DNA from: Herminiimonas arsenitoxidans
GTDB lineage: Bacteria > Pseudomonadota > Gammaproteobacteria > Burkholderiales > Burkholderiaceae_D
Direction: 5' to 3'
Length of the DNA: 64,000 nt
Assembly (NCBI RefSeq): GCF_900130075.1
Contig: NZ_LT671418.1
Location: 3,720,001-3,784,000 of the forward strand
Both the position numbers and the translations under genes were made by a program. Each line of letters opens with the position of its first letter. Position 1 is the stretch's first letter. Below the pieces are notes generated by a model that made no database searches, was not told the origin of the DNA, and worked only from the letters and a program-made list of their open reading frames with translations. Of this stretch, positions 17,922-27,021 are shown piece by piece.

Positions 17922-19082
17922 GTGACATCGCCGTTCAATTTTCAACCGCTGGAACTACCAGCGTCGCTGGCACCACTGAGGCGCGAAGTACGCGCTTTTC
18001 TGAAAGATGCATCGACTGCCTGGTCAGGTCGTGACATTGGCCATTCCTGGACTGGATTCAATCGTGAATTCAGTCTTGAAGTTGGACGCCGTGGTTGGAT
18101 AGGCATGACGTGGCCCAAGCAGTATGGCGGCCATGAACGTTCGGGGCTGGAGCGTTATGTGATGGTTGAGGAAATGCTGGCTGCCGGCGCACCGGTTGGT
18201 GCGCATTGGTTCGGCGACCGACAAAGCGGTCCCTTGCTGCTACGCATGGGAACGGATGCACAGCGCGCACGTTTTCTTCCATTGATTGCACAAGGCAAGG
18301 CGGCATTTTGCATAGGCTTGAGTGAACCCGATTCCGGTTCTGATCTGGCCTCGTTGCGTTCACGTGCCATGCGCGCAGATGGAGGCTGGCATTTGAATGG
18401 ACGCAAGGTGTGGACCACTAACGCTCATTTATGCGATTTCATGATAGGTCTGTTCCGCACTGGCGGTCCGGCGGAAACGGAAAAGCACAAGGGTTTGTCG
18501 CAATTCCTGATCGACATGCGCTCATCTGGCATCGAAGTACGACCGATACGCGATCTGACTGGTGAGGCACATTTCAATGAAGTGACTTTCGATAATGTCT
18601 TCGTTCCTGATGACATGCTGGTTGGTGGCGAAGGCGAAGGCTGGGCACAGGCGACTGCCGAACTCGCATTCGAACGCAGTCAGCCGGATCGCTACATGAG
18701 TTGCTTCCCTTTGTTGCCGCTGACTATCGATACATTGAAAAAAACAGGACAGGATGATCGTTTGGCTGAGCGCCGCATTGGCGAAGCAATTGCCGAAATG
18801 GTGGTACTGCGCGAAATGTCGTTGTCCATACTCGGTCAGCTTGAAGCCGGTCATTCGCCCGGACAGGAGGCTGCCTTGGTGAAGGACATTGGCAACACCT
18901 ATGAACAGCGCATGCCAGAGTTGGTGCGTGAATTATTGGATACGCCATCGGCTATCGATCCTGATAACAAGTTGAGTGATTTGATGGGTTTTCTAACTCA
19001 GACCGTACCGACTTTTTCCTTGCGTGGCGGCACGCGCGAAATATTACGTGGGATCATTGCGAAAGGCTTGGGACTGCGATGA
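17922..19082 (+). CDS. Acyl-CoA dehydrogenase, long subunit (pair 1)
   Basis: A 386-residue flavoprotein of the ACAD fold. Signatures are L-S-E-P-D-S-G-S-D-L near residue 140, G-R-K-V-W-T-T-N, the E-V-T-F-D-N-V-F-V-P segment and a C-terminal R-G-G-T-R-E-I-L-R. The residue aligned with the medium-chain-ACAD catalytic Glu in that last motif is Gly, so the base must lie elsewhere. GTG is the start, with a strong AAGGAGG upstream. Its stop overlaps the next ACAD gene by four bases; adjacent long/short ACAD genes usually encode a heterotetramer. It would introduce a double bond next to a CoA thioester and reduce EtfAB. Confidence 0.88.
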   Translation: MTSPFNFQPLELPASLAPLRREVRAFLKDASTAWSGRDIGHSWTGFNREFSLEVGRRGWIGMTWPKQYGGHERSGLERYVMVEEMLAAGAPVGAHWFGDRQSGPLLLRMGTDAQRARFLPLIAQGKAAFCIGLSEPDSGSDLASLRSRAMRADGGWHLNGRKVWTTNAHLCDFMIGLFRTGGPAETEKHKGLSQFLIDMRSSGIEVRPIRDLTGEAHFNEVTFDNVFVPDDMLVGGEGEGWAQATAELAFERSQPDRYMSCFPLLPLTIDTLKKTGQDDRLAERRIGEAIAEMVVLREMSLSILGQLEAGHSPGQEAALVKDIGNTYEQRMPELVRELLDTPSAIDPDNKLSDLMGFLTQTVPTFSLRGGTREILRGIIAKGLGLR

Positions 19083-20137
19083 GCGAAGACATGAACATCA
19101 GCGACATGCTGACCGAACAGCTGGAGCGTTTGCTGTCCAGAGAAGTCAATCAACAGGTGCTGGCTGCAGCTGAACAGGGACAGTTTGCAGCATCGCTATG
19201 GCAGGAAATTGCAGACATGGATATTGCTTCGGCATTGGTGCCGGAAGCTGCAGGTGGCGCAGGATTGTCGTGGTCCGAGATTGAATCAGCCTGGCGCACC
19301 TGCGGCCGTCATGTTGCTCCTGTCCCTTTGGGTGAAACTATGATTGCGGCTTGGGCGCTGGGGAAGGCGGGATTGGGCGTTCCACAAATACCTTTGACGA
19401 TCTCTACGGCTATCTGGGAACTGGATGGCGCAGGCAAGCTGAGCGGAAGCGATCCCATGCTGGCTTGGGGCGGACAGGTCGAAGGCATAGTCGGCATCGC
19501 CAAGAAAGATGATCGTTATTATGTGTGCCTCCTACGTGGTGCTGATGTACATCTTGATGCTGTGCAGACCTACGAGCGTACTCCGATGGCGCGTGTAAGT
19601 TTTTCAGGTGTGACGCCGCAACAATTGGGAGAAACCGACGCCGTCGGTGAGCTTGGCTTGCAAGCGCATCTTGCAGTCTTGCGCGTGGTGCAGATGGCCG
19701 GTGCGCTGGATCGCATTCTTTCCCTCTGTATTGAATACGGTAATACTCGCGTCCAGTTCGGCAAGCAGATCGGTAAGTTTCAGGCAATTCAGCACATGAT
19801 CGCCGAGCTGGCTGGCCATGCGGCTGCCGCACAGGTTGCGGGATTATATGCATGCCGTCAGATAGATGGCGGCACGGTAGAGGAAGTGACCTTCGGTGCG
19901 GCGGTTGCCAAGACGCGACTCGGCAGTGCAGCCACACGTGCGACGGCTATTGCTCATCAGGTGTTCGGCGCTATCGGTGTTACCGACGAACATCAGTTGC
20001 ACTATTTCACACGGCGCTTGTGGCAGTGGCGTGCTGATGCGGGTAGTGAACATAGCTGGTCGGAATATCTCGGTCGTCGCGCACTGAAAGATGGTGGTGA
20101 TGGCTTATGGGATAAGCTTGCCCGTCACGGGCGATAA
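19079..20137 (+). CDS. Acyl-CoA dehydrogenase, short subunit (pair 1)
   Basis: A 352-residue ACAD-fold protein, shorter than usual and without the E-P-x-x-G-S-D motif of its partner. The helical C-terminal part is conserved: N-T-R-V-Q-F-G-K-Q-I-G-K-F-Q-A-I-Q-H (FAD-contact Arg) and F-G-A-I-G-V-T-D-E followed by R-R-L-W-Q-W-R. The start ATG overlaps the partner's stop (ATGA), so the subunits are probably made in equal amounts. In known alpha2beta2 steroid ACADs the short subunit contributes to the FAD site, and activity needs both; by analogy this one is unlikely to work alone. Confidence 0.82.
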   Translation: MSEDMNISDMLTEQLERLLSREVNQQVLAAAEQGQFAASLWQEIADMDIASALVPEAAGGAGLSWSEIESAWRTCGRHVAPVPLGETMIAAWALGKAGLGVPQIPLTISTAIWELDGAGKLSGSDPMLAWGGQVEGIVGIAKKDDRYYVCLLRGADVHLDAVQTYERTPMARVSFSGVTPQQLGETDAVGELGLQAHLAVLRVVQMAGALDRILSLCIEYGNTRVQFGKQIGKFQAIQHMIAELAGHAAAAQVAGLYACRQIDGGTVEEVTFGAAVAKTRLGSAATRATAIAHQVFGAIGVTDEHQLHYFTRRLWQWRADAGSEHSWSEYLGRRALKDGGDGLWDKLARHGR

Positions 20138-20201
20138 TACGACTTCGGCATGCAGATCAGACGGAGCTGCATACCAGCTTTCAATTAAGCAGGGGAGCAT
20201 G

Positions 20202-20747
20202 ATGAGCGCATCACTGTATGACATTCCTTTTCATCGTATCAACGGTGATAAAAGCTCGCTGGCCGAGTATCGTGGAAAAGTTTTGCTACTGGTCAATGTC
20301 GCGTCGAAATGTGGTTTGACGCCGCAATACGACGGCCTCGAAAAATTATATGAAGACAAGCGCGAAGCCGGATTGGTAGTAGTAGGCTTTCCCGCCAATA
20401 ATTTTGGCGAGCAAGAACCAGGAAGTAATAACGAGATACTTGATTTCTGTCGAGGAAATTTTGGCGTCAAGTTCCCGCTGGCGGAGAAAATTTCAGTGAA
20501 AGGGTCAGATCAGCATCCCTTGTATAGCTATCTGACTGCAGCACAACCAAAGTTGCAGGAAGACTCGCCGGCGCTGCGTGAAAAGCTGGCCGGATACGGT
20601 TTCACGCAAGAGAAGCCGTCCGATGTGTTGTGGAATTTTGAAAAGTTTTTGATTAGCCGTGATGGCCAAGTTGTTGCTCGTTTCGCACCAGATGTTGCGC
20701 CGAATAGCCAGCTCTTGCTGAGAGCTATAGACAAAGAACTGTCCTGA
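20202..20747 (+). CDS. Glutathione peroxidase (thioredoxin-fold)
   Basis: A 181-residue Gpx-family protein that reduces hydrogen peroxide and organic hydroperoxides with thiols. The peroxidatic Cys is in V-A-S-K-C-G-L-T, followed by F-P-A-N-N-F-G-E-Q-E-P-G and the Trp motif V-L-W-N-F-E-K-F. A Cys codon, not TGA/Sec, is used. Two consecutive ATGs (20199, 20202) follow AGGGGAG; the second has the better spacing. No signal peptide is seen, so it is cytosolic. It is last in the operon that starts at 14058 and may deal with peroxides from oxygenase or flavin chemistry, which is inference. Confidence 0.9.
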   Translation: MSASLYDIPFHRINGDKSSLAEYRGKVLLLVNVASKCGLTPQYDGLEKLYEDKREAGLVVVGFPANNFGEQEPGSNNEILDFCRGNFGVKFPLAEKISVKGSDQHPLYSYLTAAQPKLQEDSPALREKLAGYGFTQEKPSDVLWNFEKFLISRDGQVVARFAPDVAPNSQLLLRAIDKELS

Positions 20748-20767
20748 TTATTTGATCGTTCGCAAGT

Positions 20768-20813
20768 AGACCATGCTGCCATTCAGATGAAGGCGGCATG
20801 GTCTATTTTATTT
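20768..20813. terminator. Bidirectional terminator between convergent operons
   Basis: A 13-bp stem with one G-T wobble (20768-20780 with 20792-20804), an 11-base loop and a T-rich tail on the plus side. It separates the gpx-ending operon from the leftward ligase operon, whose stop codon lies inside the tail (20808-20810). Confidence 0.8.
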
Positions 20814-22361
20814 CTCGACCGCGTATTCCTGACGCAATACGATCTTGTTTACCTTGCCGGTAACCAGCTTTGGCAGACTATCTACCGTAACCACACGCTT
20901 GGGTTTTTTGTAGCTGGCGATTTGAGTGCGGGTGTGTTCGATCACTTCCTTTTCTGTTACTACCTGCCCGCTCTTCAGTGTGATAACCGCACATACTGAC
21001 TCACCCCATTTCACATCTGGAATGCCGATGACGGCACATTCGGACACGGCTGGGTGACGCAGAATCGCTTCTTCCACTTCACGCGAATAGATGTTCTCGC
21101 CGCCGGAGATGATCATGTCTTTCTTGCGGTCGACCAAGTACAGAAAACCATCTTCATCGATCTTGCCCATATCGCCGGTGTGGCACCAGCCATCGCGCAA
21201 TGTAGCGATAGTGGCGGGATGGTTGTTCCAGTAGCCACGGAACATGGCGCTGCTGCGTGCAACGATTTCTCCAGGTATATTTGGCCCACATTCGTTGCCA
21301 TCATCGTCAATGATCTTGGCGCGTAAATTGGGATAAGGATTGCCGACGGAGGTCAGACGATTGCGCTGACGTTCATCGCCATCCGGCTGATGCTGGGTCG
21401 GCGATAAGCAGAACATGCAAATTTCAGTCTGGCCATACAGATTGACGAAACCGCAATTGAAGATGTCGATTGCCTGTTTCAGTACCTGCAGTGGCATCGG
21501 TGCTGCCGAATACATGATAGTGCGTACACTGCTGGTATCGACGTCGGCCAGACTTGGTTCGTTCAGCACCATCTGTACCATGGTCGGTGCCAGTAGCAGG
21601 AAGCTCAATTGATCGCGTGCAATGGCTTTCACGACTTCTACTGGTTCGAACTGACGATGCAAATAAACTGAGGCGCCACGGAAATGTAGCGACAGGCTGA
21701 TGACCAGACCGCCGATATGGAACATCGGCATGACGATCAGGCCGCGATCATTTTGTTCCATATTGGACAACCAGTTATCGATCTGTGCCAGTTGGCGCAG
21801 TTCGCGGTGCCCCCAGATACATCCTTTTGGACGGCCAGTGGTGCCGCTGGTGTAGATCAGGCAGGCGATGTCTTCTTCGCGTGCGCGTATCGGTGGGCCG
21901 TCGCTGTTGCCGCTGGCGATGAAACTATCATAGCTTTCTGCCCATTCGGTTTCTCCACCGATGCAGACGTATTTTTGTACGCTGTGCAAGATTGGACGCA
22001 ATTGTGTCATCAAATCCAAATACTGCGCTTCGAAGATCATGATGCATGGTGCACTGTCGTTGATGATGAATTCCATCTCAGGTGCAGCCAAACGGAAGTT
22101 GACCGTCGACATGATGAAACCTGACCATTGCGTCGCCGCCATGACTTCGCCGTATTCGATCGAGTTCATCGATAAGATGCCGACGCGATCCTGACGTCGT
22201 GCGCCAGCCTGATAGAGCGCCGAACCTAGTTGCTTGCCGCGTGCTAGCAATTCGGCATAGGTGATTTGACGATCATCCATCACATATGCAGCAAGCTTGC
22301 CGTACCACCGTGCGTTATGTTCCAGATCGTCGGCGAAAGACAAGGGGAGATAGGAATGCAT
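20808..22361 (-). CDS. Acyl-CoA synthetase (AMP-forming)
   Basis: A 517-residue ANL-superfamily ligase that activates a carboxylic acid to its CoA thioester via an acyl-AMP. Motif order: Y-T-S-G-T-T-G-R-P-K-G (P-loop-like), Y-G-Q-T-E (adenylate), H-T-G-D-M-G, the hinge D-R-K-K-D-M-I, G-G-E-N-I-Y, and a C-terminal T-G-K-V-N-K with the catalytic Lys. It is the last gene of a leftward operon (flavoprotein, ACAD long, ACAD short, ligase), 20 bases after the short ACAD. Such ligases commonly start the degradation of a side-chain or ring acid; the true substrate is unknown. The ribosome binding site is weak. Confidence 0.9.
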   Translation of the reverse strand: MHSYLPLSFADDLEHNARWYGKLAAYVMDDRQITYAELLARGKQLGSALYQAGARRQDRVGILSMNSIEYGEVMAATQWSGFIMSTVNFRLAAPEMEFIINDSAPCIMIFEAQYLDLMTQLRPILHSVQKYVCIGGETEWAESYDSFIASGNSDGPPIRAREEDIACLIYTSGTTGRPKGCIWGHRELRQLAQIDNWLSNMEQNDRGLIVMPMFHIGGLVISLSLHFRGASVYLHRQFEPVEVVKAIARDQLSFLLLAPTMVQMVLNEPSLADVDTSSVRTIMYSAAPMPLQVLKQAIDIFNCGFVNLYGQTEICMFCLSPTQHQPDGDERQRNRLTSVGNPYPNLRAKIIDDDGNECGPNIPGEIVARSSAMFRGYWNNHPATIATLRDGWCHTGDMGKIDEDGFLYLVDRKKDMIISGGENIYSREVEEAILRHPAVSECAVIGIPDVKWGESVCAVITLKSGQVVTEKEVIEHTRTQIASYKKPKRVVTVDSLPKLVTGKVNKIVLRQEYAVEK

Positions 22362-22381
22362 GAAATTTTTCTCGTAGAAAT

Positions 22382-23530
22382 TTAAACGGACGCCGGAACA
22401 AGTCCGGCACTGCGGTCGAGATGAAAAGCTGCTTCGCCGAAACGGTAGTCGTACATCAACATGGCACGATAGTGATGTCCGACTGCATACTCTTCCGTGG
22501 TGCCGATGCCGCCATGCAGTTGGATGCCTTGAGCAGTAACAAATCGGGCGGCGCGCACTACCAGCGATTTTGCAGATGACACGGCACGGGAACGTTGATC
22601 GGCATCACCGGATTCCATCGCTGCCAATGCGCGGACAATGATGGAACGCGCCTGATCTGTTTCCACGAACATCTCAGCCATGCGGTGCTGCAGCGCCTGA
22701 AATTTGGCCAGCGTTTGGCCGAATTGAACGCGCGTCTTGAGATACTCGGCAGTCATTGCCATCACGGCATCCATGGAGCCAACCGCAGCTGAACTCATTG
22801 CCAGCACGGCTCTGTCGAGTGCATCGGTGAGTGCGATCTTGGCTTTGTTGCCACGCAAAATAAGCGCAGTGTTGTCTAGTGCGGTTGCATGGAAAGTGAT
22901 ATCTGCTGCGCGCGTGCCATCCAGCATTTCATAGATAGTCAGCGTTACGTCATCGGCACGGGGATTGACGATGAATACACCAAGCTCCTGTTCACCGTTT
23001 GTGCCATCGTCCAATGCTACAGTGACGAGAAGATGATCAGCGATGCCGCCATGTATCACGCGATGTTTGATGCCGTTTAGCTGCCAGCCGCTGGCGGTTT
23101 TGCTGGCGCGCGCGCGCAGAGGTGTGTCGTATTCGCTGCGGCCATCTTGCTCGACATGCGCCAGTGCGACGATGCTTTCACCGATGGCGACGCTTGCTAA
23201 TAAATCTGCGGAAGTGGATGCGTCTGTTGCATGCGATAACAGTGTTCCGCATAGTACGGCGCTATCGATTACCGGTTCCACTACCAGGGCGCCGCCTAGT
23301 TGTTCCATCAGTAGTGCGACATCAACGGCACTACCGCCCATGCCACCATGTTCTTCTGCTATAGGCAAGGCCAGCCAGCCGAGTTCGGCAAAGGTTTTCC
23401 AATGATCGTGCGAGATACCGTCATCGGTACGTGAAGTAGCACGACGTGCTTCCAGACTGTAGCGTTCGCGCAGATAGCGTTGTGCGCCGTCGACCAGCAT
23501 TTTTTGTTCGTCAGAGAGAGCGAAATCCAT
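22382..23530 (-). CDS. Acyl-CoA dehydrogenase, short subunit (pair 2)
   Basis: A 382-residue ACAD-fold protein. It has the N-terminal D-F-A-L-S-D-E-Q-K-M-L helix, A-L-P-I-A-E-E-H-G-G, but no E-P-x-x-G-S-D loop. The C-terminal half carries T-R-V-Q-F-G-Q-T-L-A-K-F-Q-A-L-Q-H and L-H-G-G-I-G-T-T-E-E. It starts two bases after the stop of the long ACAD gene on the same strand, so the two are co-translated and probably form one heteromeric enzyme. It closely resembles the protein at 32957-34096 in layout, which suggests duplication of whole ACAD pairs. Confidence 0.85.
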   Translation of the reverse strand: MDFALSDEQKMLVDGAQRYLRERYSLEARRATSRTDDGISHDHWKTFAELGWLALPIAEEHGGMGGSAVDVALLMEQLGGALVVEPVIDSAVLCGTLLSHATDASTSADLLASVAIGESIVALAHVEQDGRSEYDTPLRARASKTASGWQLNGIKHRVIHGGIADHLLVTVALDDGTNGEQELGVFIVNPRADDVTLTIYEMLDGTRAADITFHATALDNTALILRGNKAKIALTDALDRAVLAMSSAAVGSMDAVMAMTAEYLKTRVQFGQTLAKFQALQHRMAEMFVETDQARSIIVRALAAMESGDADQRSRAVSSAKSLVVRAARFVTAQGIQLHGGIGTTEEYAVGHHYRAMLMYDYRFGEAAFHLDRSAGLVPASV

Positions 23531-23532
23531 AC

Positions 23533-24735
23533 TTAAAGTCCGAAGGCGAGTTTAGCGATAATGTTCTTTTGTACTTCCTTTGCGCCACCGAAGATGGTGC
23601 AGGCGCGCAAGTACAAGAGGTCGGCGTTGACGCCCGGCGTATATGCCGGCCATAAAGGATTGTCGGAAGGTGGGGCATAGGCCTCGTCACGGCGATACAT
23701 GCGCAGACTGCGTTGGCCGAGTGCTTCTACAGCCAGTTCTGTCAGGCGTTGTTGCAGTTCCGAGCCGCGCACCTTGAGTACTGAGGCGCAGGCTGCGATG
23801 GGATAGTCGCTGGGTGCTTCGAACAATACGCGCAGCACTGACCAGTTCAGCGCTTCGACTTCGACTTCCAGTTCGGCCAGTCGTCGCGCGAAGAGTGGAT
23901 CTTCGATGATGGGGCGGCCATTTTTCAGTTCGTGCTGCGCGATGTGGCGGATGCGTGCGAGATCGCTGAAGGCTTTGTAAATGTCGGCGCTGGAAGTACG
24001 TTCGTTGGAGAGCAGAAACTTGGCTTGTGTCCAACCAGCGCCGAGTTCGCCGATGATGTTTTCGCGTGGCACACGCACATTGTCGAGGAAGACTTCGCAA
24101 GTCGAGCCTTCGCCATTGATCATTGGGATCTGGCGTACCGTCACGCCGGGTGTATCCATAGGGAACACGATCATGGAAATGCCACGTTGCGGCTTGACCG
24201 TATTGTCGGTGCGCACCAGGAAGAATCCCTGTTCCGAATAATGGCCTTCTGTAGTCCACAGTTTTTGGCCGTTGACGATGTAGTGATCACCATCCAGTAC
24301 TGCAGTGGTTTTGAGCGAAGCCAGGTCGGAGCCGGCACCTGGTTCAGAGAAACCTTGCGCCCACATTTCTTCACCCTTGAGGATGCCGGGCAGGTAGCGC
24401 GCTTTTTGTTCCGGGCTGCCGAAGGTATACATAACCGGGCCCATCAGACGCAGACCTTGCCAGCGTAGTTCAGGGGCACCAGCCATGCGGCATTCATATT
24501 CGAAGATATGTGCTTGCAGATGCGTCCAACCGGGGCCGCCGTATTCTTTTGGCCACAAAGGGGCAGACCAGCCTTTATCAAACAACACTTTGTTCCACCA
24601 GCGGCGGTCGTCCTCATTGGGCGGATGCATGCCGGTCATTGTGCGACGCGCGACATCGTCGGGCAGTGCGTCGCGCAGGAAGACTTGGATCTCTTTCCGA
24701 AACGCTTCGTCGTCCTTGCCGTAGTTCAGGTTCAT
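23533..24735 (-). CDS. Acyl-CoA dehydrogenase, long subunit (pair 2)
   Basis: A 400-residue ACAD. Motifs: L-W-P-K-E-Y-G-G-P-G-W, G-F-S-E-P-G-A-G-S-D-L-A-S-L, N-G-Q-K-L-W-T-T-E, E-V-F-L-D-N-V-R-V-P, and the C-terminal F-G-G-A-K-E-V-Q-K-N-I-I-A-K. The position of the MCAD catalytic Glu is Gly. Length and motifs match the alpha-type subunits of steroid and other bulky-substrate ACADs. It is the second gene of the leftward operon, 21 bases after the flavoprotein gene. Confidence 0.88.
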   Translation of the reverse strand: MNLNYGKDDEAFRKEIQVFLRDALPDDVARRTMTGMHPPNEDDRRWWNKVLFDKGWSAPLWPKEYGGPGWTHLQAHIFEYECRMAGAPELRWQGLRLMGPVMYTFGSPEQKARYLPGILKGEEMWAQGFSEPGAGSDLASLKTTAVLDGDHYIVNGQKLWTTEGHYSEQGFFLVRTDNTVKPQRGISMIVFPMDTPGVTVRQIPMINGEGSTCEVFLDNVRVPRENIIGELGAGWTQAKFLLSNERTSSADIYKAFSDLARIRHIAQHELKNGRPIIEDPLFARRLAELEVEVEALNWSVLRVLFEAPSDYPIAACASVLKVRGSELQQRLTELAVEALGQRSLRMYRRDEAYAPPSDNPLWPAYTPGVNADLLYLRACTIFGGAKEVQKNIIAKLAFGL

Positions 24736-24756
24736 TACAGTTTCCTTGTGGTGAAT

Positions 24757-26778
24757 TCAGCAGGCCAATTGTTTGACTTTTGCTTGCGTAGCGCAGAGCG
24801 CATGCACTGCATCGTAGGCGTGATGAACGGCATCGCCGATGCGTCCACCCTTGCGTGCATCGCCGATGGCGGTGACGGGGATGCCGGCATCAAGTAATTG
24901 CTGTGTCATGGCAACGTCGGGACGGCGGCCTTGTGCGATCAGTACACCGCTGGCCCGGACGATGGTGAGTGTGGTTTGTTCGCCGATGGTGGTTTGCAGA
25001 CTTACATCGCCGTTCTCCGCAATTGCCGTGATCGTGGTGTTGTCGGCGATACGGATATTGGGATTATCAGTCAGGCGGTGCATCAGCACGCTGCGGTAGA
25101 TCATCTCGGCCGCGCGCGCCAGATGGCGCGCAGGTGAACGCGATACCAGCACTACTTCGTGACCACGTTCGGAGAGGTATTCGGCTGTTTCGCAACCAGT
25201 CTCACCACCGCCGTAGACCACCATAGGCGCACCGCCGACAGGAGGCAGCCAACTGCTGTCGCCCATCAGGACTTCATACGCGTCGTGAACGATATCGTTA
25301 TTGATGCCTTCGACTGGCAAGGCAAGGGCATTGCCACCGACGGCCATGACGACGATGACCGGTTTTTCACCATTGAGTGTCGTCATGTCGGCTCTAGTGT
25401 TGAGATGTACGCTGACATTGCTTTGCTTGAGTTGCTCTTCCAGATAGTTCTGATACCAGCCTAACTTTTCCTTGAAAGGTGGTGCGGCAGATGCGATCAG
25501 TCCACCACCCAATGTGGCGCGTGCTTCATACAACTCTGATTTAAAACCAGCCTGATCCAGCATAAGAGCCGCCGCCATGCCGCCGGGGCCGCCACCGATC
25601 ACGATGGCGCGCGTCCCGCGTAAAGCACCAGCATCTGGCATCGAATCCAGTTCATGACCAGTACGTGGATTTTCAGCGCAGCCGATGTAGCCGTGTATGC
25701 CAGAGCTGAGCGTGACGCAGTAGTTGCAGGAGGTGCATGGACGGATCGCTGCATCATTGCCGCGTTGCGCCTTATTCGCCCATTCCGGATCGGCTAGCAA
25801 GGTACGACCCAAGGCGATCAAGTCTGCATCACCATCGGCGACCGCGCTCTCTGCGGTAGCTGGCCAGCGGATTTGGCCGACGCCGATCACCGGCACGTCA
25901 ACCATATTGCGTATGCGGCGCGCATACGGCAAGCGCCAGCCTTCCGGCATCGACATCGGTTCTACCACCTTGTCAAAACTAGTCCAGCCGGTACCGATGG
26001 AAACATGTAGTGCGTCGGCACCGGCTGCGACCAGCTTGGGAGCAATGCGTTCCATGTCGTCGATACTTAGTCCCTTGGGACTGAATTCATCGGCGGAGAA
26101 ACGATAGATCAATGGCCGATTGCCGATCGCTTGCTTGACGCGTTGAATGACGCGGCGTGAGAAGTTCAGCCGACGATCTTCATCACCACCCCAGGCATCG
26201 TCGCGCTGATTGGTCATAGGCGAGATGAATGAAGTCAGCAGATAGCCGTGTGCACCATGCAATTCAATGGCGTCGTAACCAGCTTTCACAGCTAGTTCCG
26301 CAGTGCGACCGAAGCATTCGATCAGGTATTCGATTTCTGCTTCGCTGAGTGCGCGTGCGCTCAATTTGGATGGGTCCTTGCGTGAAGGTACATCGCTAGG
26401 TGCAACGGCTATGCCATCTTTGAGCAATTCACGCTTGGCTCCCTGACCTCCATGCTGCAGTTGCAGGCAAGCTGCGGCACCGGCGCCTTTAATTGCCTCT
26501 ACCAGACGCTGATGACCGTCCAGATGTGTTGGTGCCTCCAGGCTTAGCTGTCTATGTTCGGAACGGCCGGTAGCGGCATCAACGCAGCAGAATTCGACAA
26601 TGATCATGCCGGTGCCACCTTCAGCACGGGCGCGATAAAACGCAACTTGCGCTGGTGTGACGCTGCCATCGTCGGCACTCAGATTGGTCGACATCGGTGC
26701 CATGACAACGCGGTTGCGCAAGGTCAGCGGGCCGAGTTTCAGTGGGCTGAATAAATGAGGGTAGCTTTTAGTTTGCAT
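24757..26778 (-). CDS. NADH:flavin oxidoreductase, 2,4-dienoyl-CoA reductase-like
   Basis: A 673-residue three-part flavoprotein: an Old-Yellow-Enzyme-type TIM barrel (about 1-340, with H-G-A-H-G-Y-L), a [4Fe-4S] segment with spacing C-x2-C-x2-C-x12-C near residue 350, and C-terminal FAD and NAD(P) domains (G-G-G-P-G-G-M-A-A about 395; Y-G-G-G-E-T-G-C about 525). This is the architecture of bacterial FadH, trimethylamine dehydrogenase and bile-acid oxidoreductases. It would reduce a conjugated enoyl or dienone intermediate. It is first in the leftward operon. The ATG has a poor ribosome binding site, and a 22-codon frame with a strong site overlaps it (26768-26836), which may couple translation. 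Confidence 0.88.
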   Translation of the reverse strand: MQTKSYPHLFSPLKLGPLTLRNRVVMAPMSTNLSADDGSVTPAQVAFYRARAEGGTGMIIVEFCCVDAATGRSEHRQLSLEAPTHLDGHQRLVEAIKGAGAAACLQLQHGGQGAKRELLKDGIAVAPSDVPSRKDPSKLSARALSEAEIEYLIECFGRTAELAVKAGYDAIELHGAHGYLLTSFISPMTNQRDDAWGGDEDRRLNFSRRVIQRVKQAIGNRPLIYRFSADEFSPKGLSIDDMERIAPKLVAAGADALHVSIGTGWTSFDKVVEPMSMPEGWRLPYARRIRNMVDVPVIGVGQIRWPATAESAVADGDADLIALGRTLLADPEWANKAQRGNDAAIRPCTSCNYCVTLSSGIHGYIGCAENPRTGHELDSMPDAGALRGTRAIVIGGGPGGMAAALMLDQAGFKSELYEARATLGGGLIASAAPPFKEKLGWYQNYLEEQLKQSNVSVHLNTRADMTTLNGEKPVIVVMAVGGNALALPVEGINNDIVHDAYEVLMGDSSWLPPVGGAPMVVYGGGETGCETAEYLSERGHEVVLVSRSPARHLARAAEMIYRSVLMHRLTDNPNIRIADNTTITAIAENGDVSLQTTIGEQTTLTIVRASGVLIAQGRRPDVAMTQQLLDAGIPVTAIGDARKGGRIGDAVHHAYDAVHALCATQAKVKQLAC

Positions 26779-26836
26779 CGTCTGACTTTGCGCAGTAAGG
26801 ATGCACCGTATGCCGGATCGCTAGTTTGTTGCTCAT
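26768..26836 (-). CDS. Possible 22-aa leader peptide overlapping the flavoprotein start
   Basis: A short frame with ATG at 26836, a perfect AAGGAG (26843-26848 on the minus strand) six bases upstream, and a stop (TAA, 26768-26770) eight bases inside the flavoprotein gene, in another frame. The flavoprotein's own ATG (26778) lacks a good ribosome binding site, so ribosomes could be delivered by this frame. It might equally be the relic of a lost gene start. There are no known homologues that I recognise. Confidence 0.35.
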   Translation of the reverse strand: MSNKLAIRHTVHPYCAKSDDAN

Positions 26837-26938
26837 CAGAGTCTCCTTGTTATTCTCGGCTTGTTGCCGTCATGCGCTGTACATTTCTGATGCCGCTTGC
26901 CGATATTGCTGTTGACATGGCTAGCAAACCGGATCAAG

Positions 26939-26963
26939 ATTAAATGACGATGTGTCAGTTTTA
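26939..26963. promoter_or_regulatory. Cluster operator, copy D (divergent promoter)
   Basis: Arms ATTAAATGAC (26939-26948) and GTCAGTTTTA (26954-26963). The right arm is perfect and the left arm partial. It sits between the leftward flavoprotein-ACAD-ligase operon and the rightward SDR-crotonase genes, so it could control both. Confidence 0.6.
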
Positions 26964-27021
26964 TATAAAACGGTGCAAACGTCAACTAAAAAAGGCGTGC
27001 ATATACAAAGGAGACAAAGGA

